DNA of 10,557 nucleotides from Acidobacteria bacterium UBA6911. GTDB taxonomy: Bacteria > Acidobacteriota > UBA6911. A program made the translations under genes and the position numbers. The notes beneath the pieces were generated by a model. It made no database searches. It had not been told where the DNA came from and saw nothing but the letters and a program-made list of their open reading frames with translations. How positions within the stretch are numbered: the stretch's first letter is position 1; every line of letters begins with the position of its first letter. Shown in pieces: positions 1 through 7,690 of the stretch. The stretch lies in the NCBI GenBank assembly GCA_002451015.1, contig DKBB01000048.1:1-10557 (forward strand), written 5' to 3'.

Positions 1-98
1 ATTTCAGGTGATCGTTGACACCCCCGCGCCGCCCAGGCGTAGAGCGTGGCGGCTTTAATCTGCAGCAGCTGAGCCAGTTCTTGAACCGTGAGCAACAT
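1..98 (-). CDS. Excisionase-type helix-turn-helix protein, 5' part only
   Basis: The minus strand from 98 to the left edge reads as a protein beginning MLLTVQELAQLLQIKAATLY and then AWAARG. This is the usual start of small MerR/excisionase-type DNA-binding domains (HTH_17), in which a helix-turn-helix is followed by a short wing. About 32 codons are visible and the rest lies outside the window. The ATG at 98-96 is the first good start because the frame is closed by a TGA upstream at about 148. No strong ribosome binding site precedes it. After AWAARG the usual 'GKIP.xKI' continuation is not seen and the text becomes CQRSPE, so the gene may be damaged or joined to other DNA near the edge. Such proteins often control recombinases of mobile elements, which would suit the location, but that role is inference. 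Confidence 0.5.
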   Translation of the reverse strand, partial: MLLTVQELAQLLQIKAATLYAWAARGCQRSPE

Positions 99-185
99 GG
101 TGCGTCTCGTCGATCGGGCACTGCCACCGACTTCTCGATGGTGTCAGACACCTTCATACCGAAAGACGAGGACGCAAGTCATAGT

Positions 186-211
186 GGAGAAAAGGCAGGG
201 GGCTTTTCTCC
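186..211 (-). terminator. Hairpin downstream of the 268-residue gene, possible terminator
   Basis: A perfect 9-bp inverted repeat, GGAGAAAAG at 186-194 and CTTTTCTCC at 203-211, encloses an 8-base loop. It lies 14 bp past the stop codon of the minus-strand gene at 225-1031, where a terminator would be expected. There is no clear run of T after the stem on the minus strand, so intrinsic termination is only a possibility. Confidence 0.4.
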
Positions 212-224
212 GGGAAGGACACGA

Positions 225-1031
225 TCAGTGCTGCCAGGGGTTGAAGGGGATGGGGTGATGATGAAGGACGAGTTTCCATTCTGCAAACCAGCGCTCGAAA
301 TGCTCGCAGTAGGGCGTCACCCGGTCTTTGAGATAGGCAATGCGATGTCGGACGAGGTCACGGTTGAGCGGGGTCAGGTCATAGGTGGCAGGGCAGAAGC
401 TGTTGAGCAGGAGGGCGATCGAGGAGTAACGAGCTCCATGGGGTGAGCCGGTCTGAACCAGATGACGGGCCAGGAGCATCATGCCCGTGTTGAACCAATG
501 CTCACCGGGGCGGCCTTTGGGTGGAGACTCCGGGGGACTCTCTCGCGTGAAGGTGGTCCACAGGCTCGCCTTTTCGCCCACGTAGCCTTCTCGGTCTGGA
601 GGCTCGGGCATCGCTTCGAACCGAGTCCGCACGGTCTGTAGGAAATCCTGATCGACCGGCTGCCCCGCTCGGAGCAACGCTGGGGCCGCGGCTTCCATGG
701 TCCGGAGATCAGAGTCGGTCACGAGGTGGAAATCTCGTAAGTCTTCAAGGGACCCGGACCGTTGTTGGGTGAAGACCTGTGGAATTCCAACAGCCTCACG
801 CACGCGCCCTTCATCACAGGTCGAAACGAGGACATGGAGAAGATAGACGGGATCGGCGCCTCGGGTGATGACATGCTCGAAAGTGGCGAGGCTTCTCTTC
901 TCGAACCGTGTGAGGTGCGTGATGAGATCCGCATACTGCCCGGCGTGCCCCGGCGTCTCGTCCCACGATTTCAGCACCTGCTCCCAAAAGCGAAACGCGG
1001 TACGGGTTCGTCTGCGCCACTGCTCCGACAT
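225..1031 (-). CDS. Conserved-looking hypothetical protein, 268 residues
   Basis: This is a complete minus-strand gene with ATG at 1031-1029 and TGA at 227-225. A good ribosome binding site, GAGGTG, sits 8 bases before the start. The product looks soluble: no signal peptide or membrane segment, with many Arg, Glu, Leu and Trp residues. The N-terminal half is mainly helical in character. A proline-rich stretch around residues 145-175 (PEPPDREGY, then SPPESPPKGRPGEHW) separates it from a second helical part ending HHHPIPFNPWQH. I do not recognise a family or a catalytic motif. It points away from the peptidase operon and has a visibly higher G+C content, so it is probably not part of that system. 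The next gene on its strand is the helix-turn-helix fragment at 98-1, and the two might belong to one mobile or backbone segment. Confidence 0.7.
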   Translation of the reverse strand: MSEQWRRRTRTAFRFWEQVLKSWDETPGHAGQYADLITHLTRFEKRSLATFEHVITRGADPVYLLHVLVSTCDEGRVREAVGIPQVFTQQRSGSLEDLRDFHLVTDSDLRTMEAAAPALLRAGQPVDQDFLQTVRTRFEAMPEPPDREGYVGEKASLWTTFTRESPPESPPKGRPGEHWFNTGMMLLARHLVQTGSPHGARYSSIALLLNSFCPATYDLTPLNRDLVRHRIAYLKDRVTPYCEHFERWFAEWKLVLHHHPIPFNPWQH

Positions 1032-1071
1032 AACGGTGTCACCTCACTGGGGCCTGTGATCCAGCGGGGGT

Positions 1072-1135
1072 CGCCCCTGTGTTGAATAGTAATCTAAGTC
1101 GCCACGCTGTCCAGTGAATGGCCACTTCAGGGGCG
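1072..1135. repeat. Spaced inverted repeat upstream of the minus-strand gene
   Basis: CGCCCCTG at 1072-1079 is matched by its exact reverse complement CAGGGGCG at 1128-1135, with 48 bases between. It lies just upstream of the start of the minus-strand gene, so it could be a pair of regulator sites or the trace of a mobile-element end. No further evidence separates these options, and an 8-bp match can be chance in G+C-rich DNA. Confidence 0.3.
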
Positions 1136-1496
1136 AGGGGGAAGCCACAGGAGTTATGAAACGGGGTTATGGAGGGGTTAAAATGCAGTTTCGTTGAGGT
1201 TTTCCGAGGAATAACCGACATAAAGGAGACAAAACCCTGGTTTCATAACTGTTCTCCAAGAAGGACCGGTGTCTTCGACCAACCAGGAGCTTATTCAGAA
1301 AGATGGGCGGAATTCCGGATAGGATGGCCCCTTAGCAATGACCATGGCAATGACCATCCACTCCCCAGAGGACTATCTACACCAGCTGACCGGCCTCCAG
1401 TTCTTATCTCTCCATTGCCTCACCTGCATCCGCTAGCACCTCATTTCCCGATAAATAGGGCCTTGCGTACCTATACTAAATGGTCATTGCTCGCCT
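1086..1496. other. Gene-poor stretch between divergent units
   Basis: About 410 bases without a convincing gene. An open plus-strand frame from 1169 reads as low-information sequence with no ribosome binding site or domain. Another frame near 1338-1430 gives a short peptide containing HQLTGLQFLSLHCLT, which resembles one leucine-rich repeat, but it is closed by stops on both sides. A near-perfect 12-base tandem repeat is present at 1335-1357, two copies of GCAATGACCAT one base apart. The region separates the minus-strand unit at the left from the plus-strand operon, so promoters for both directions could lie here. I see no strong sigma-70 match. Confidence 0.4.
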
Positions 1497-1880
1497 ATGG
1501 CCGTGAGAGTACTGTGTGCACGCCAATTGTCTGAATTCTGTAAGCATATGCTTAGCCTATCTTATAAGAATCCTGTCCTCGTCAACCTCACGCCCGCGAC
1601 CTCCCGAGACAACGCGAACTCACCATTGCATAGCTGGGCCATTCCTTCCGAATGGTCCGTGACGACATGTGGACAACTCAACTTCTGTACACAGGAAGCT
1701 CAGTTCTCCTACGAATGCCGCCATGGGGCGGAGTCGTACGAAGTCTTTATCTTTAGCCTGGCGGAAACACTCCGGACTATCCGCCGTCGGGGCAAGAATC
1801 CTACATTCCTCCAGCTGAAGAGGGGCATCGGGGATCGTCTCAAGACGCTGAAATACGACCAGACGCCGGATCGACTCTGA
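1497..1880 (+). pseudogene. Probable C-terminal remnant of a caspase-like (C14) peptidase
   Basis: This is an open frame of 127 codons. Its first half (to about residue 50) carries no recognisable signal and no ribosome binding site precedes 1497. The second half, from about 1650, reads WSVTTCGQLNFCTQEAQFSY, then FIFSLAETLRTIRRRG, TFLQLKRGIGDRL and YDQTPDRL. This order resembles the end of prokaryotic C14 caspase domains: a strand with 'ACR/GC' and 'Q..EA', then 'GaFTf.L..tLr', then a helix, then 'Y.QTP.L'. The catalytic His and Cys and all upstream parts are absent, so I read it as a truncated gene. The stop codon TGA (1878-1880) directly precedes the ribosome binding site of the next gene, an arrangement typical of an operon member. 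A small intact protein with this C-terminal fold is the alternative. The family match is by eye only. Confidence 0.4.
1541..1554. promoter_or_regulatory. 14-bp perfect palindrome, possible operator
   Basis: TAAGCATATGCTTA is identical on both strands. A TATAAG hexamer that could serve as a -10 element follows within about 10 bases, but no good -35 is seen at the right distance. It lies about 340 bp upstream of the first intact gene of the plus-strand operon. Binding by a dimeric regulator is possible and unproven. Confidence 0.2.
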
Positions 1881-1890
1881 GGAGGAATAA

Positions 1891-3072
1891 ATGAAACGAA
1901 TAATTGCAATTCTCTTGTGCCTATGCGCCAGCCTACAGCTCCTTCAAAGACATGCTAGTGCCAATACATATACGGATATCGGACAATTAGAAGAAACGCG
2001 TGTATTCGTAACTAATAGATGTCTCTTTCATAAAGAACCTAAGGTGCCTTTCCTCGGAGCGTTGGCGGCGGCAGTTCTTCCATCACTAATTGAAAAAGGC
2101 CTATCAACGTTTGCAACTGCCATTAGAAAAGCCGGAGAGAAAGGGACAAAGAGTGCGAGTGCCTCAGTAAGTGTAGAGCTAGGCAATCGTGATCTACCCG
2201 CCTGTGTCCAGATCATTCACGGCTCATTTTTTCTTAGTAATGCCAGTTTCGCGGAAGACAAGTTTGCAGCAAGTAACCCATTGCAGCTCCCAGATGATCG
2301 ATCAAGAAAGACGGTCCACTCCATTCTCGCCGGTGTAGGCGCCTATGTAGCAGGCCCTCCCCTATTCTTTTTTGAGGGCAAAATACGCAGGTCGGAGGAT
2401 GGAAGTGCTATAGCGATCGGCCCAACTATGATCCTTTACAATGCATTGATCGAATCAAGCCCTGGGCAAAGAAAAAAGGGGACGCGCGACATAGTAATTT
2501 CGTTTTCACTTAGTGCTGGTGGAAGCGGAGGGTTGGAAGATAGAGGAACAATCGGCCAGCTGGAGTTCAAAGGACTGCAAACTGGCACCAAATTGAGATT
2601 CCCAGATATTCAGCGGGAAACGCCCTGGATACCTCTTCAGCTTGCAGAAAATAAAACGCCAAGGACCGTATCGCTGACTATCTCCGAAACGAAGGACGCG
2701 AATGAGTTCCTGTTGTTAATTGCCGATGTTCTTGATGGATCAAAAGAGAACGTGGAGGCACTCTTGAAACAAACTCTAATAGAGTCTGAAAGAGTTAAGG
2801 TTAGAAAAGAACAACTTGCTGCGGAGAAGGAAAAGCAGCAAGCGGAAGCCCAACTGCTTATATCGGCTACTCAGGCCGAAGCCCAAGCAAGAGTATCCCT
2901 CCTTGAGTACAAGAGCATAAGAGCGGGGGCCGATCCAATAGAACTAGTTAAGAAAGCGAGTGGCGCACTAGTGAACCTCATAGAGGCTAATCTGAAGGCA
3001 AAGCAAGCTGGCCTCCCAGTGCCATTCGATCCTAACGAAATCTTGGACTTGCAGGCCGCTATGGGGCAATAA
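1891..3072 (+). CDS. Secreted coiled-coil protein of unknown function, first operon gene
   Basis: A 393-residue product starting at ATG 1891, preceded at a 4-base gap by a strong ribosome binding site (GGAGGA, 1881-1886). Residues 1-24 form a Sec signal peptide: positive MKR, hydrophobic IIAILLCLCASLQLL, and an ASA cleavage site before Asn25. A short hydrophobic, Ala-rich segment FLGALAAAVLPSL follows at about 54-66. Residues 90-280 look like a mixed beta domain (SVSVELGNR, IVISFSLSAG, RTVSLTISETK). Residues about 284-335 are rich in Lys, Glu, Gln and Ala and should form a coiled coil. The C-terminus has a second amphipathic helix and ends LDLQAAMGQ. I do not recognise a family. The gene ends 28 bp before the C11 peptidase gene, so the two are probably co-transcribed. 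A role as scaffold, inhibitor, activator or substrate of the neighbouring peptidases is inference. Confidence 0.85.
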   Translation: MKRIIAILLCLCASLQLLQRHASANTYTDIGQLEETRVFVTNRCLFHKEPKVPFLGALAAAVLPSLIEKGLSTFATAIRKAGEKGTKSASASVSVELGNRDLPACVQIIHGSFFLSNASFAEDKFAASNPLQLPDDRSRKTVHSILAGVGAYVAGPPLFFFEGKIRRSEDGSAIAIGPTMILYNALIESSPGQRKKGTRDIVISFSLSAGGSGGLEDRGTIGQLEFKGLQTGTKLRFPDIQRETPWIPLQLAENKTPRTVSLTISETKDANEFLLLIADVLDGSKENVEALLKQTLIESERVKVRKEQLAAEKEKQQAEAQLLISATQAEAQARVSLLEYKSIRAGADPIELVKKASGALVNLIEANLKAKQAGLPVPFDPNEILDLQAAMGQ

Positions 3073-3100
3073 GCCTGTGGACTTCAAGTGAGGACTTGAC

Positions 3101-4489
3101 ATGACGGCATGGGACTCGTCGACAAGGTATTGTGCTTCATTAGTTGCGTTGCTGGTCTTGATTCTCGGGACTGCAGATGCACGAGCTGAGCCAGAAGGGG
3201 TCAAAGCGAACTGGACAATAATGGTTTATATGAACGGTGACAACAACCTTGAACCGGATGCCCTTCTAAACTTTGCCCAAATGGCCGAAGTGGGTAGCGA
3301 TGAACATGTGAATGTGCTTGTACAGTTCGACCGTATTGCAAAGTATGCCAGCACTAAAACTGATACCGACCCCGATTGGTCTCAAACGTTGCGCTTTCAT
3401 GTAAAAAAAGGTATGCGGCCAATCCCCGATTTAGCCATTGAAGATTTGGGAGAAATGAATATGGGAGATGGCAAAGTCCTAGGCGACTTTGTGGCCTGGG
3501 CTATAGCTCATTTTCCCGCTGATCATTACATGTTGGTGATTTGGGACCATGGTCAAGGTTGGAGGCTACCCTCTAATGCGCTTCCCGGTGATTCCGAAAC
3601 CAATAGATCGGTAGGAACAAGTCAAACAGATAGTCAAGAGCCAACGATAGCTGCCGGCACACCCGTGCCAAGAAGCACAGACGGTGCTCCCTATCGATCC
3701 GCCTCCAATGACGAGACCGATAAGGACTTGCTCTATAACAGTGAGATCCATGAATATTTGGTGAGTGCCCTTGGGGGGAGGCAATTGGACGTTCTGGGGT
3801 TCGACGCTTGTCTCATGTCCATGATCGAGACAGCATATGCGTTCCGAGACATCGCTCAATACATGGTGGCCAGTGAAGAGTTGGAGCCCGGTCAGGGCTG
3901 GAACTATAGAGAATGGCTACGTCAGGTAAAGTCTAGTAATCAACAGGATGGTGAATCGATCGCTAGAATAACTGTAAAGGCATACAAGGAAGAGTATGGG
4001 GCGCAAAACCCAAACACAACTCTCTCCGCGATCAATCTGTCACATATCGATTCGCTTGTTTCGGCCCTAGATGCACTTAGCGCGGAGCTCATCGGGCTCC
4101 TTCCTACACACCTAAATCAAATCCGGGCGGCACGCTCGTCAGTCAAGGAATACGCCCCACGATATTCTTTCTATCATATAGATCTGATCAAGTTTACTGA
4201 GGCTGTCATCGACACAGTTGATAATCCAGCTCTCCTCACTGCAGCTGGAGAAGTAAAGCAGAAGGCGGGAAACGCTGTCGTAGAGAATTATGCGGGGCAT
4301 AACCGGCAGGGCTCGTATGGTTCAAACGGCTTGGCAATTTATTATCCGAAAAGCCGGTCGGTTTATCTGCGTGATAGGTATGCACAGAAAGGGTATAACA
4401 AAGACAATTATTATTACCCAGTGGCTTTCGTGCAAGAACACTTATGGGCCGACTTCCTACATCGGTATTGGAGACTGGTTCCTTACTAA
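3101..4489 (+). CDS. Clostripain-like secreted cysteine peptidase (family C11)
   Basis: A 462-residue protein of peptidase family C11, clan CD, which cleaves proteins, usually after Arg or Lys. A signal peptide is seen: hydrophobic SLVALLVLILG, then an ARA site before Glu30. The domain opens with WTIMVYMNGDNNLEPDAL (38-55), a C11 signature. The catalytic dyad is intact: His150 in LVIWDHGQGW and Cys237 in VLGFDACLMS. EELEPGQGWNY (259-269) and the C-terminal GLAIYYP (410-416) are further C11 landmarks. Residues about 159-207, between His and Cys, are rich in Ser, Thr, Asp and Pro. Clostripain itself is matured by cutting in the equivalent region, so this may be an autoprocessing linker. A ribosome binding site (GTGAGG, 3089-3094) precedes the ATG. 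The gene lies 28 bp after the coiled-coil gene and 46 bp before the WD40-caspase gene, which suggests one transcript. Family assignment is firm; substrate and activation are unknown. Confidence 0.93.
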   Translation: MTAWDSSTRYCASLVALLVLILGTADARAEPEGVKANWTIMVYMNGDNNLEPDALLNFAQMAEVGSDEHVNVLVQFDRIAKYASTKTDTDPDWSQTLRFHVKKGMRPIPDLAIEDLGEMNMGDGKVLGDFVAWAIAHFPADHYMLVIWDHGQGWRLPSNALPGDSETNRSVGTSQTDSQEPTIAAGTPVPRSTDGAPYRSASNDETDKDLLYNSEIHEYLVSALGGRQLDVLGFDACLMSMIETAYAFRDIAQYMVASEELEPGQGWNYREWLRQVKSSNQQDGESIARITVKAYKEEYGAQNPNTTLSAINLSHIDSLVSALDALSAELIGLLPTHLNQIRAARSSVKEYAPRYSFYHIDLIKFTEAVIDTVDNPALLTAAGEVKQKAGNAVVENYAGHNRQGSYGSNGLAIYYPKSRSVYLRDRYAQKGYNKDNYYYPVAFVQEHLWADFLHRYWRLVPY

Positions 4490-4535
4490 TCTCATAACAG
4501 CTCTCATCCATCCTCTTGTCTAAAGGTTAGCCGAA

Positions 4536-7500
4536 ATGGACATAAGGCATGCAAGTAAGTATCTGGAGAGGGTGAGAATACCAGTATATTTTCTTATTGT
4601 ATTAGCCTTGCTCTCTTGTGTGCAGGTCCTTCAGGCCCATGGCCAGGCCGATCAAGTCGGAAAACCGTTCCTACGTCTCCACACATGGAATCACACGGCA
4701 GAAATCACGCAGATAAGTGTATCTGCGAATGCGAAGCTTCTTGCCTCTAGCTCGCGGGATAAGACTATCAGGCTATGGGACGTGACCTCCGGAGCCCCTC
4801 TCACCACATTGCGTCCGCCGATTGGAGAACACCATAATGATGGCGTCATCAATTCAGTGGCCATTTCACCAAATTCTGAGACCTTGGCCGCTGGCGGAAT
4901 CACAGGGAAAAACAATCGCCACTACGTCTACCTTTTCGATCTGTCCCGCAAAAACATGGGGAACATTTTCAAGATATTGGAGGTTCCTGACTCAATTCGC
5001 TTTCTGACATACTCCCCACGGGGCAGATTTCTCGTTGTCCTAATGGGCTCAGGGGCCGGGTTGCGAATTTATGACACGAAGCAATGGACCGTCGTGACAG
5101 AGGACAAAGAGTATGGTGGCAAGAGCTTCGGAGCAGCCTTTAGCTTCGGAAAAGACTCTGATGAACAGGAACGGCTAGCGACCAGTTGCATGGATGGTTT
5201 TGTCAGGCTGTACGAGTACGACAATAATGATAATAAATTTGTCATGCGAATTCAAAAGTCGTTTGAAAAGTCTCACGAACCGTTCGGGATCGCGTTTTCC
5301 CTGGGCGGTGACATTGCAGTTGGATTTGTAGACGCGCCAGTTGTACATGTGCTGGATGGCAATGACCTATCGGTGAAATATACCCCTGACACGAGCAATG
5401 TGCCAGACGGCAACTTTTCCAGTGTAGCCTGGTCTGCCAACGGTGATCGGCTGTATGCAGGTGGTAGATTCGCATTGGAAAATTATCAGCATGCAATCCG
5501 TGTCTGGGACAACTCCGAGAAGGGAACTCCAAGAGACATTCCTGTCGCCAGAGATACCATCACCGACATCCGCACAATGTCAGACGGCGGAATCGCATTC
5601 AGCTCAAGGGATCCCAGAGTAGGATTTCTTGATTCATCTGGGCGTACACGTTTTGTACAGGATAAAGAAGGAAGTAATTGCCAGGCTCGTGGAGACTATA
5701 GGGATATCGGGGAACGACTTCTACTTTCTCCGATGGGTGACACCGTTCAGTTTCCGTACGGTATAAATGGAGAATTTCCTCTGGTTTTCAGTGTTACCAA
5801 GAGGATTCTGGCACCTGCACCGAAAGATTCAATAATGGATATGTATCCTGCACTGACTGTGGTAGACGGCCACCCAGCTCTGAAAGGAGTCGACGCGGAG
5901 CATCCGGTCATGGGTGAGATAAAAATCCGGCTAGAACCGGACGAAGCAGCTCGGAGTGTTGCTATAGATCCCAATGACAGATCCTTCATCTTAGGCGCGG
6001 ACTGGAATTTATATGCTTTTGATAAGACTGGTACGCAACGATGGAAGACCTCAACTCAATCGGCTGTGTGGGGAGTGAACATTTCCTTAGACGGACGATT
6101 GGTGGTTGCCGCGATTGGAGATGGGACGATTCGTTGGTTCAGCATGGACAATGGATCTGAGCTATTATCACTGTTCCCCTCTCCCGACTTAAAAAGATGG
6201 ATCTTGTGGACGCGATCAGGATACTACGATCTTTACCCGGGTGCTGACGGCCAAGTAGGCTGGCACGTCAATAGAGGGTTCGATAAGGCCGGGGACTTCT
6301 ATGAGCTTTCGCAATACGAACAAACATATTTGCGCCCAGATATTATCAGCCACATTCTAGAAACCAGAGATGAACTAGGTGCGCTGAGGTTGGTTGCGGG
6401 CGATGCAGCTCAAGTCGCGACTTTCCCTCCAACTACTCAAGGGCTAACGCCGCAGATTAGGATGCTTTCTTCTGAAAGGGGCGTTGCCATAACCCCTGTA
6501 GGCATTAGGGTGGCCATACGGACCCAGTCACCAGTAGAAGAGTTCAAGATAAGAGTCAACGACAGTTTAGTGCCACCCGCTCACTTTTCGCACCAAAAAA
6601 CACAAGAAGTGTCACGGGACTCCGAAGAAGTGTGGACTCTCACAGTTCCCATTCCGCCTGAAGACGGTGTCGTTGTCGTCCAGGCTAGAAACCACGGCGG
6701 GTGGAGTTCACCCACTCAGGTTTCCTATACCTGGACTGCGAAGAAAGTGAAACCTCAGCGCAATCTGAATGTCTTAGCTGTTGGTGTAAGTACATACGAG
6801 CACATAGAGGGCCTGGCTTGGGCTCATAAGGACGCGGCTGATCTGGTTGAAGTGTTAAAGAGTCAGGAAGGCCTTTTGTACGATAGGGTTAATTCGGTAC
6901 CACCGCTAACAAATGATCGGGCAACCAAGAAAAACATTGTAAGGGAGATTGAATCTTGGAGAAACACGGCCACACGTAATGATGTTTCCGTCTTACTATT
7001 ATCGGGCCATGGGGCAGTTGATCATGGTGTTTTCTACTTTTTGCCTTTTGACATAGACTTTCGGGATTGGTCAAATACTGCTCTTGGTAGTGGCGAAATT
7101 CTACAACTTGTCGGAAGCATAGAAGGACACGTCATCATATTTATTGATGCATGTAGGGGCGAACTTCCAGGGCAAACAAAGAAGGAATTGACCTCTGCCC
7201 TAGACGCATGGGTCAATTCTCTCATTAAGCAACAAAATGCTGGTGCATGGGTGTTTACTGCAGCAACCGGAGACCAGCTTTCAAAGGAGAACCCCGAGAA
7301 TGGCGAATTCACCAGAGCGGTCGTTGAAGGATTGACCGGCGCGGCCGCCTTTATGGGCAATAAGATTACGACGGCTTCCCTAGAGACTTACGTTGACGGT
7401 GCTGTGAAGACACGAACGAGCTGCAGGCAAATCCCAGGCGCTTATAGGATGCAGCACGGGATGCAGTACGGCTCTAATCTGGTTATCGCACAGCGAGCGC

Positions 7501-7562
7501 CGATGAATGCGGCTAGCGCTGTTTCTTCTTCGACGGAGATACCTGACTGCACGCCCTTTTAA
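4536..7562 (+). CDS. WD40-propeller caspase-like peptidase (family C14), exported
   Basis: A 1008-residue protein with ATG at 4536 behind AAAGG (4522-4526). Residues 15-34 are a hydrophobic export signal. LLSC at 25-28 could be a lipobox, otherwise cleavage near LQAHGQA is likely. Beta-propeller repeats fill about 45-380 and 470-545, with blade ends RLWDVTSG (Trp81-Asp82), IRVWDNSE (Trp324-Asp325), LYAFDKTG and IRWFSMDNG. A linker typical of WD40-caspases follows: WILWTRSGYYDLYPGADG then GWHVN and LRPDI (555-602). An Ig-like beta domain (about 637-735) ends ARNHGGWSSP. The C14 caspase fold starts at NVLAVGVSTY (about 745) and keeps both catalytic residues: His825 in LLSGHG and Cys873 in FIDACRGE. 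Such prokaryotic caspase homologues usually cut after basic residues. The propeller probably senses or binds a partner. It lies between the C11 peptidase and a small exported protein in one operon. A decayed copy of its last 135 codons lies at 9577-9974. Confidence 0.93.
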   Translation: MDIRHASKYLERVRIPVYFLIVLALLSCVQVLQAHGQADQVGKPFLRLHTWNHTAEITQISVSANAKLLASSSRDKTIRLWDVTSGAPLTTLRPPIGEHHNDGVINSVAISPNSETLAAGGITGKNNRHYVYLFDLSRKNMGNIFKILEVPDSIRFLTYSPRGRFLVVLMGSGAGLRIYDTKQWTVVTEDKEYGGKSFGAAFSFGKDSDEQERLATSCMDGFVRLYEYDNNDNKFVMRIQKSFEKSHEPFGIAFSLGGDIAVGFVDAPVVHVLDGNDLSVKYTPDTSNVPDGNFSSVAWSANGDRLYAGGRFALENYQHAIRVWDNSEKGTPRDIPVARDTITDIRTMSDGGIAFSSRDPRVGFLDSSGRTRFVQDKEGSNCQARGDYRDIGERLLLSPMGDTVQFPYGINGEFPLVFSVTKRILAPAPKDSIMDMYPALTVVDGHPALKGVDAEHPVMGEIKIRLEPDEAARSVAIDPNDRSFILGADWNLYAFDKTGTQRWKTSTQSAVWGVNISLDGRLVVAAIGDGTIRWFSMDNGSELLSLFPSPDLKRWILWTRSGYYDLYPGADGQVGWHVNRGFDKAGDFYELSQYEQTYLRPDIISHILETRDELGALRLVAGDAAQVATFPPTTQGLTPQIRMLSSERGVAITPVGIRVAIRTQSPVEEFKIRVNDSLVPPAHFSHQKTQEVSRDSEEVWTLTVPIPPEDGVVVVQARNHGGWSSPTQVSYTWTAKKVKPQRNLNVLAVGVSTYEHIEGLAWAHKDAADLVEVLKSQEGLLYDRVNSVPPLTNDRATKKNIVREIESWRNTATRNDVSVLLLSGHGAVDHGVFYFLPFDIDFRDWSNTALGSGEILQLVGSIEGHVIIFIDACRGELPGQTKKELTSALDAWVNSLIKQQNAGAWVFTAATGDQLSKENPENGEFTRAVVEGLTGAAAFMGNKITTASLETYVDGAVKTRTSCRQIPGAYRMQHGMQYGSNLVIAQRAPMNAASAVSSSTEIPDCTPF

Positions 7563-7690
7563 CGGCAGAGTAGGGAGGCGAACATGAATAAGGCAGCGTT
7601 AATAATGGCATTAGGTCTCTTGACATGCTTGGGTTTCGGATCGCAGGCATTTTGTGAGGATGCAACCTCGGGAAGCGAGAAGAAAGAAGT
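7155..7690 (+). repeat. Copy 1 of a partial duplication (caspase 3' end plus small-gene start)
   Basis: This segment, from just after the caspase Cys codon through the stop codon, intergenic spacer and signal peptide of the small gene, is repeated in diverged form at 9577-10060. Matching landmarks are the TTTACTGC.GCAACCGG block, GACCAGCTTTCAAAGGAGAA, the shared terminal ..CCGTTTTAA / ..CCCTTTTAA, and ATGAATAAGGCAGC. About three of four positions agree by eye, with several small insertions and deletions. Confidence 0.85.

Noticed and set aside
15..446. Open plus-strand frame of 143 codons
   Set aside because: It overlaps antisense both the helix-turn-helix fragment and the end of the 268-residue gene, has no ribosome binding site and no domain.
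1338..1430. Peptide resembling one leucine-rich repeat (LTGLQFLSLHCLT)
   Set aside because: Only one repeat-like unit between two close stop codons; a chance match or an unidentifiable relic.
1169..1534. Open plus-strand frame of 121 codons in the gap before the operon
   Set aside because: No ribosome binding site, low-information proline-rich sequence, and no link to the neighbouring frame; treated as non-coding.
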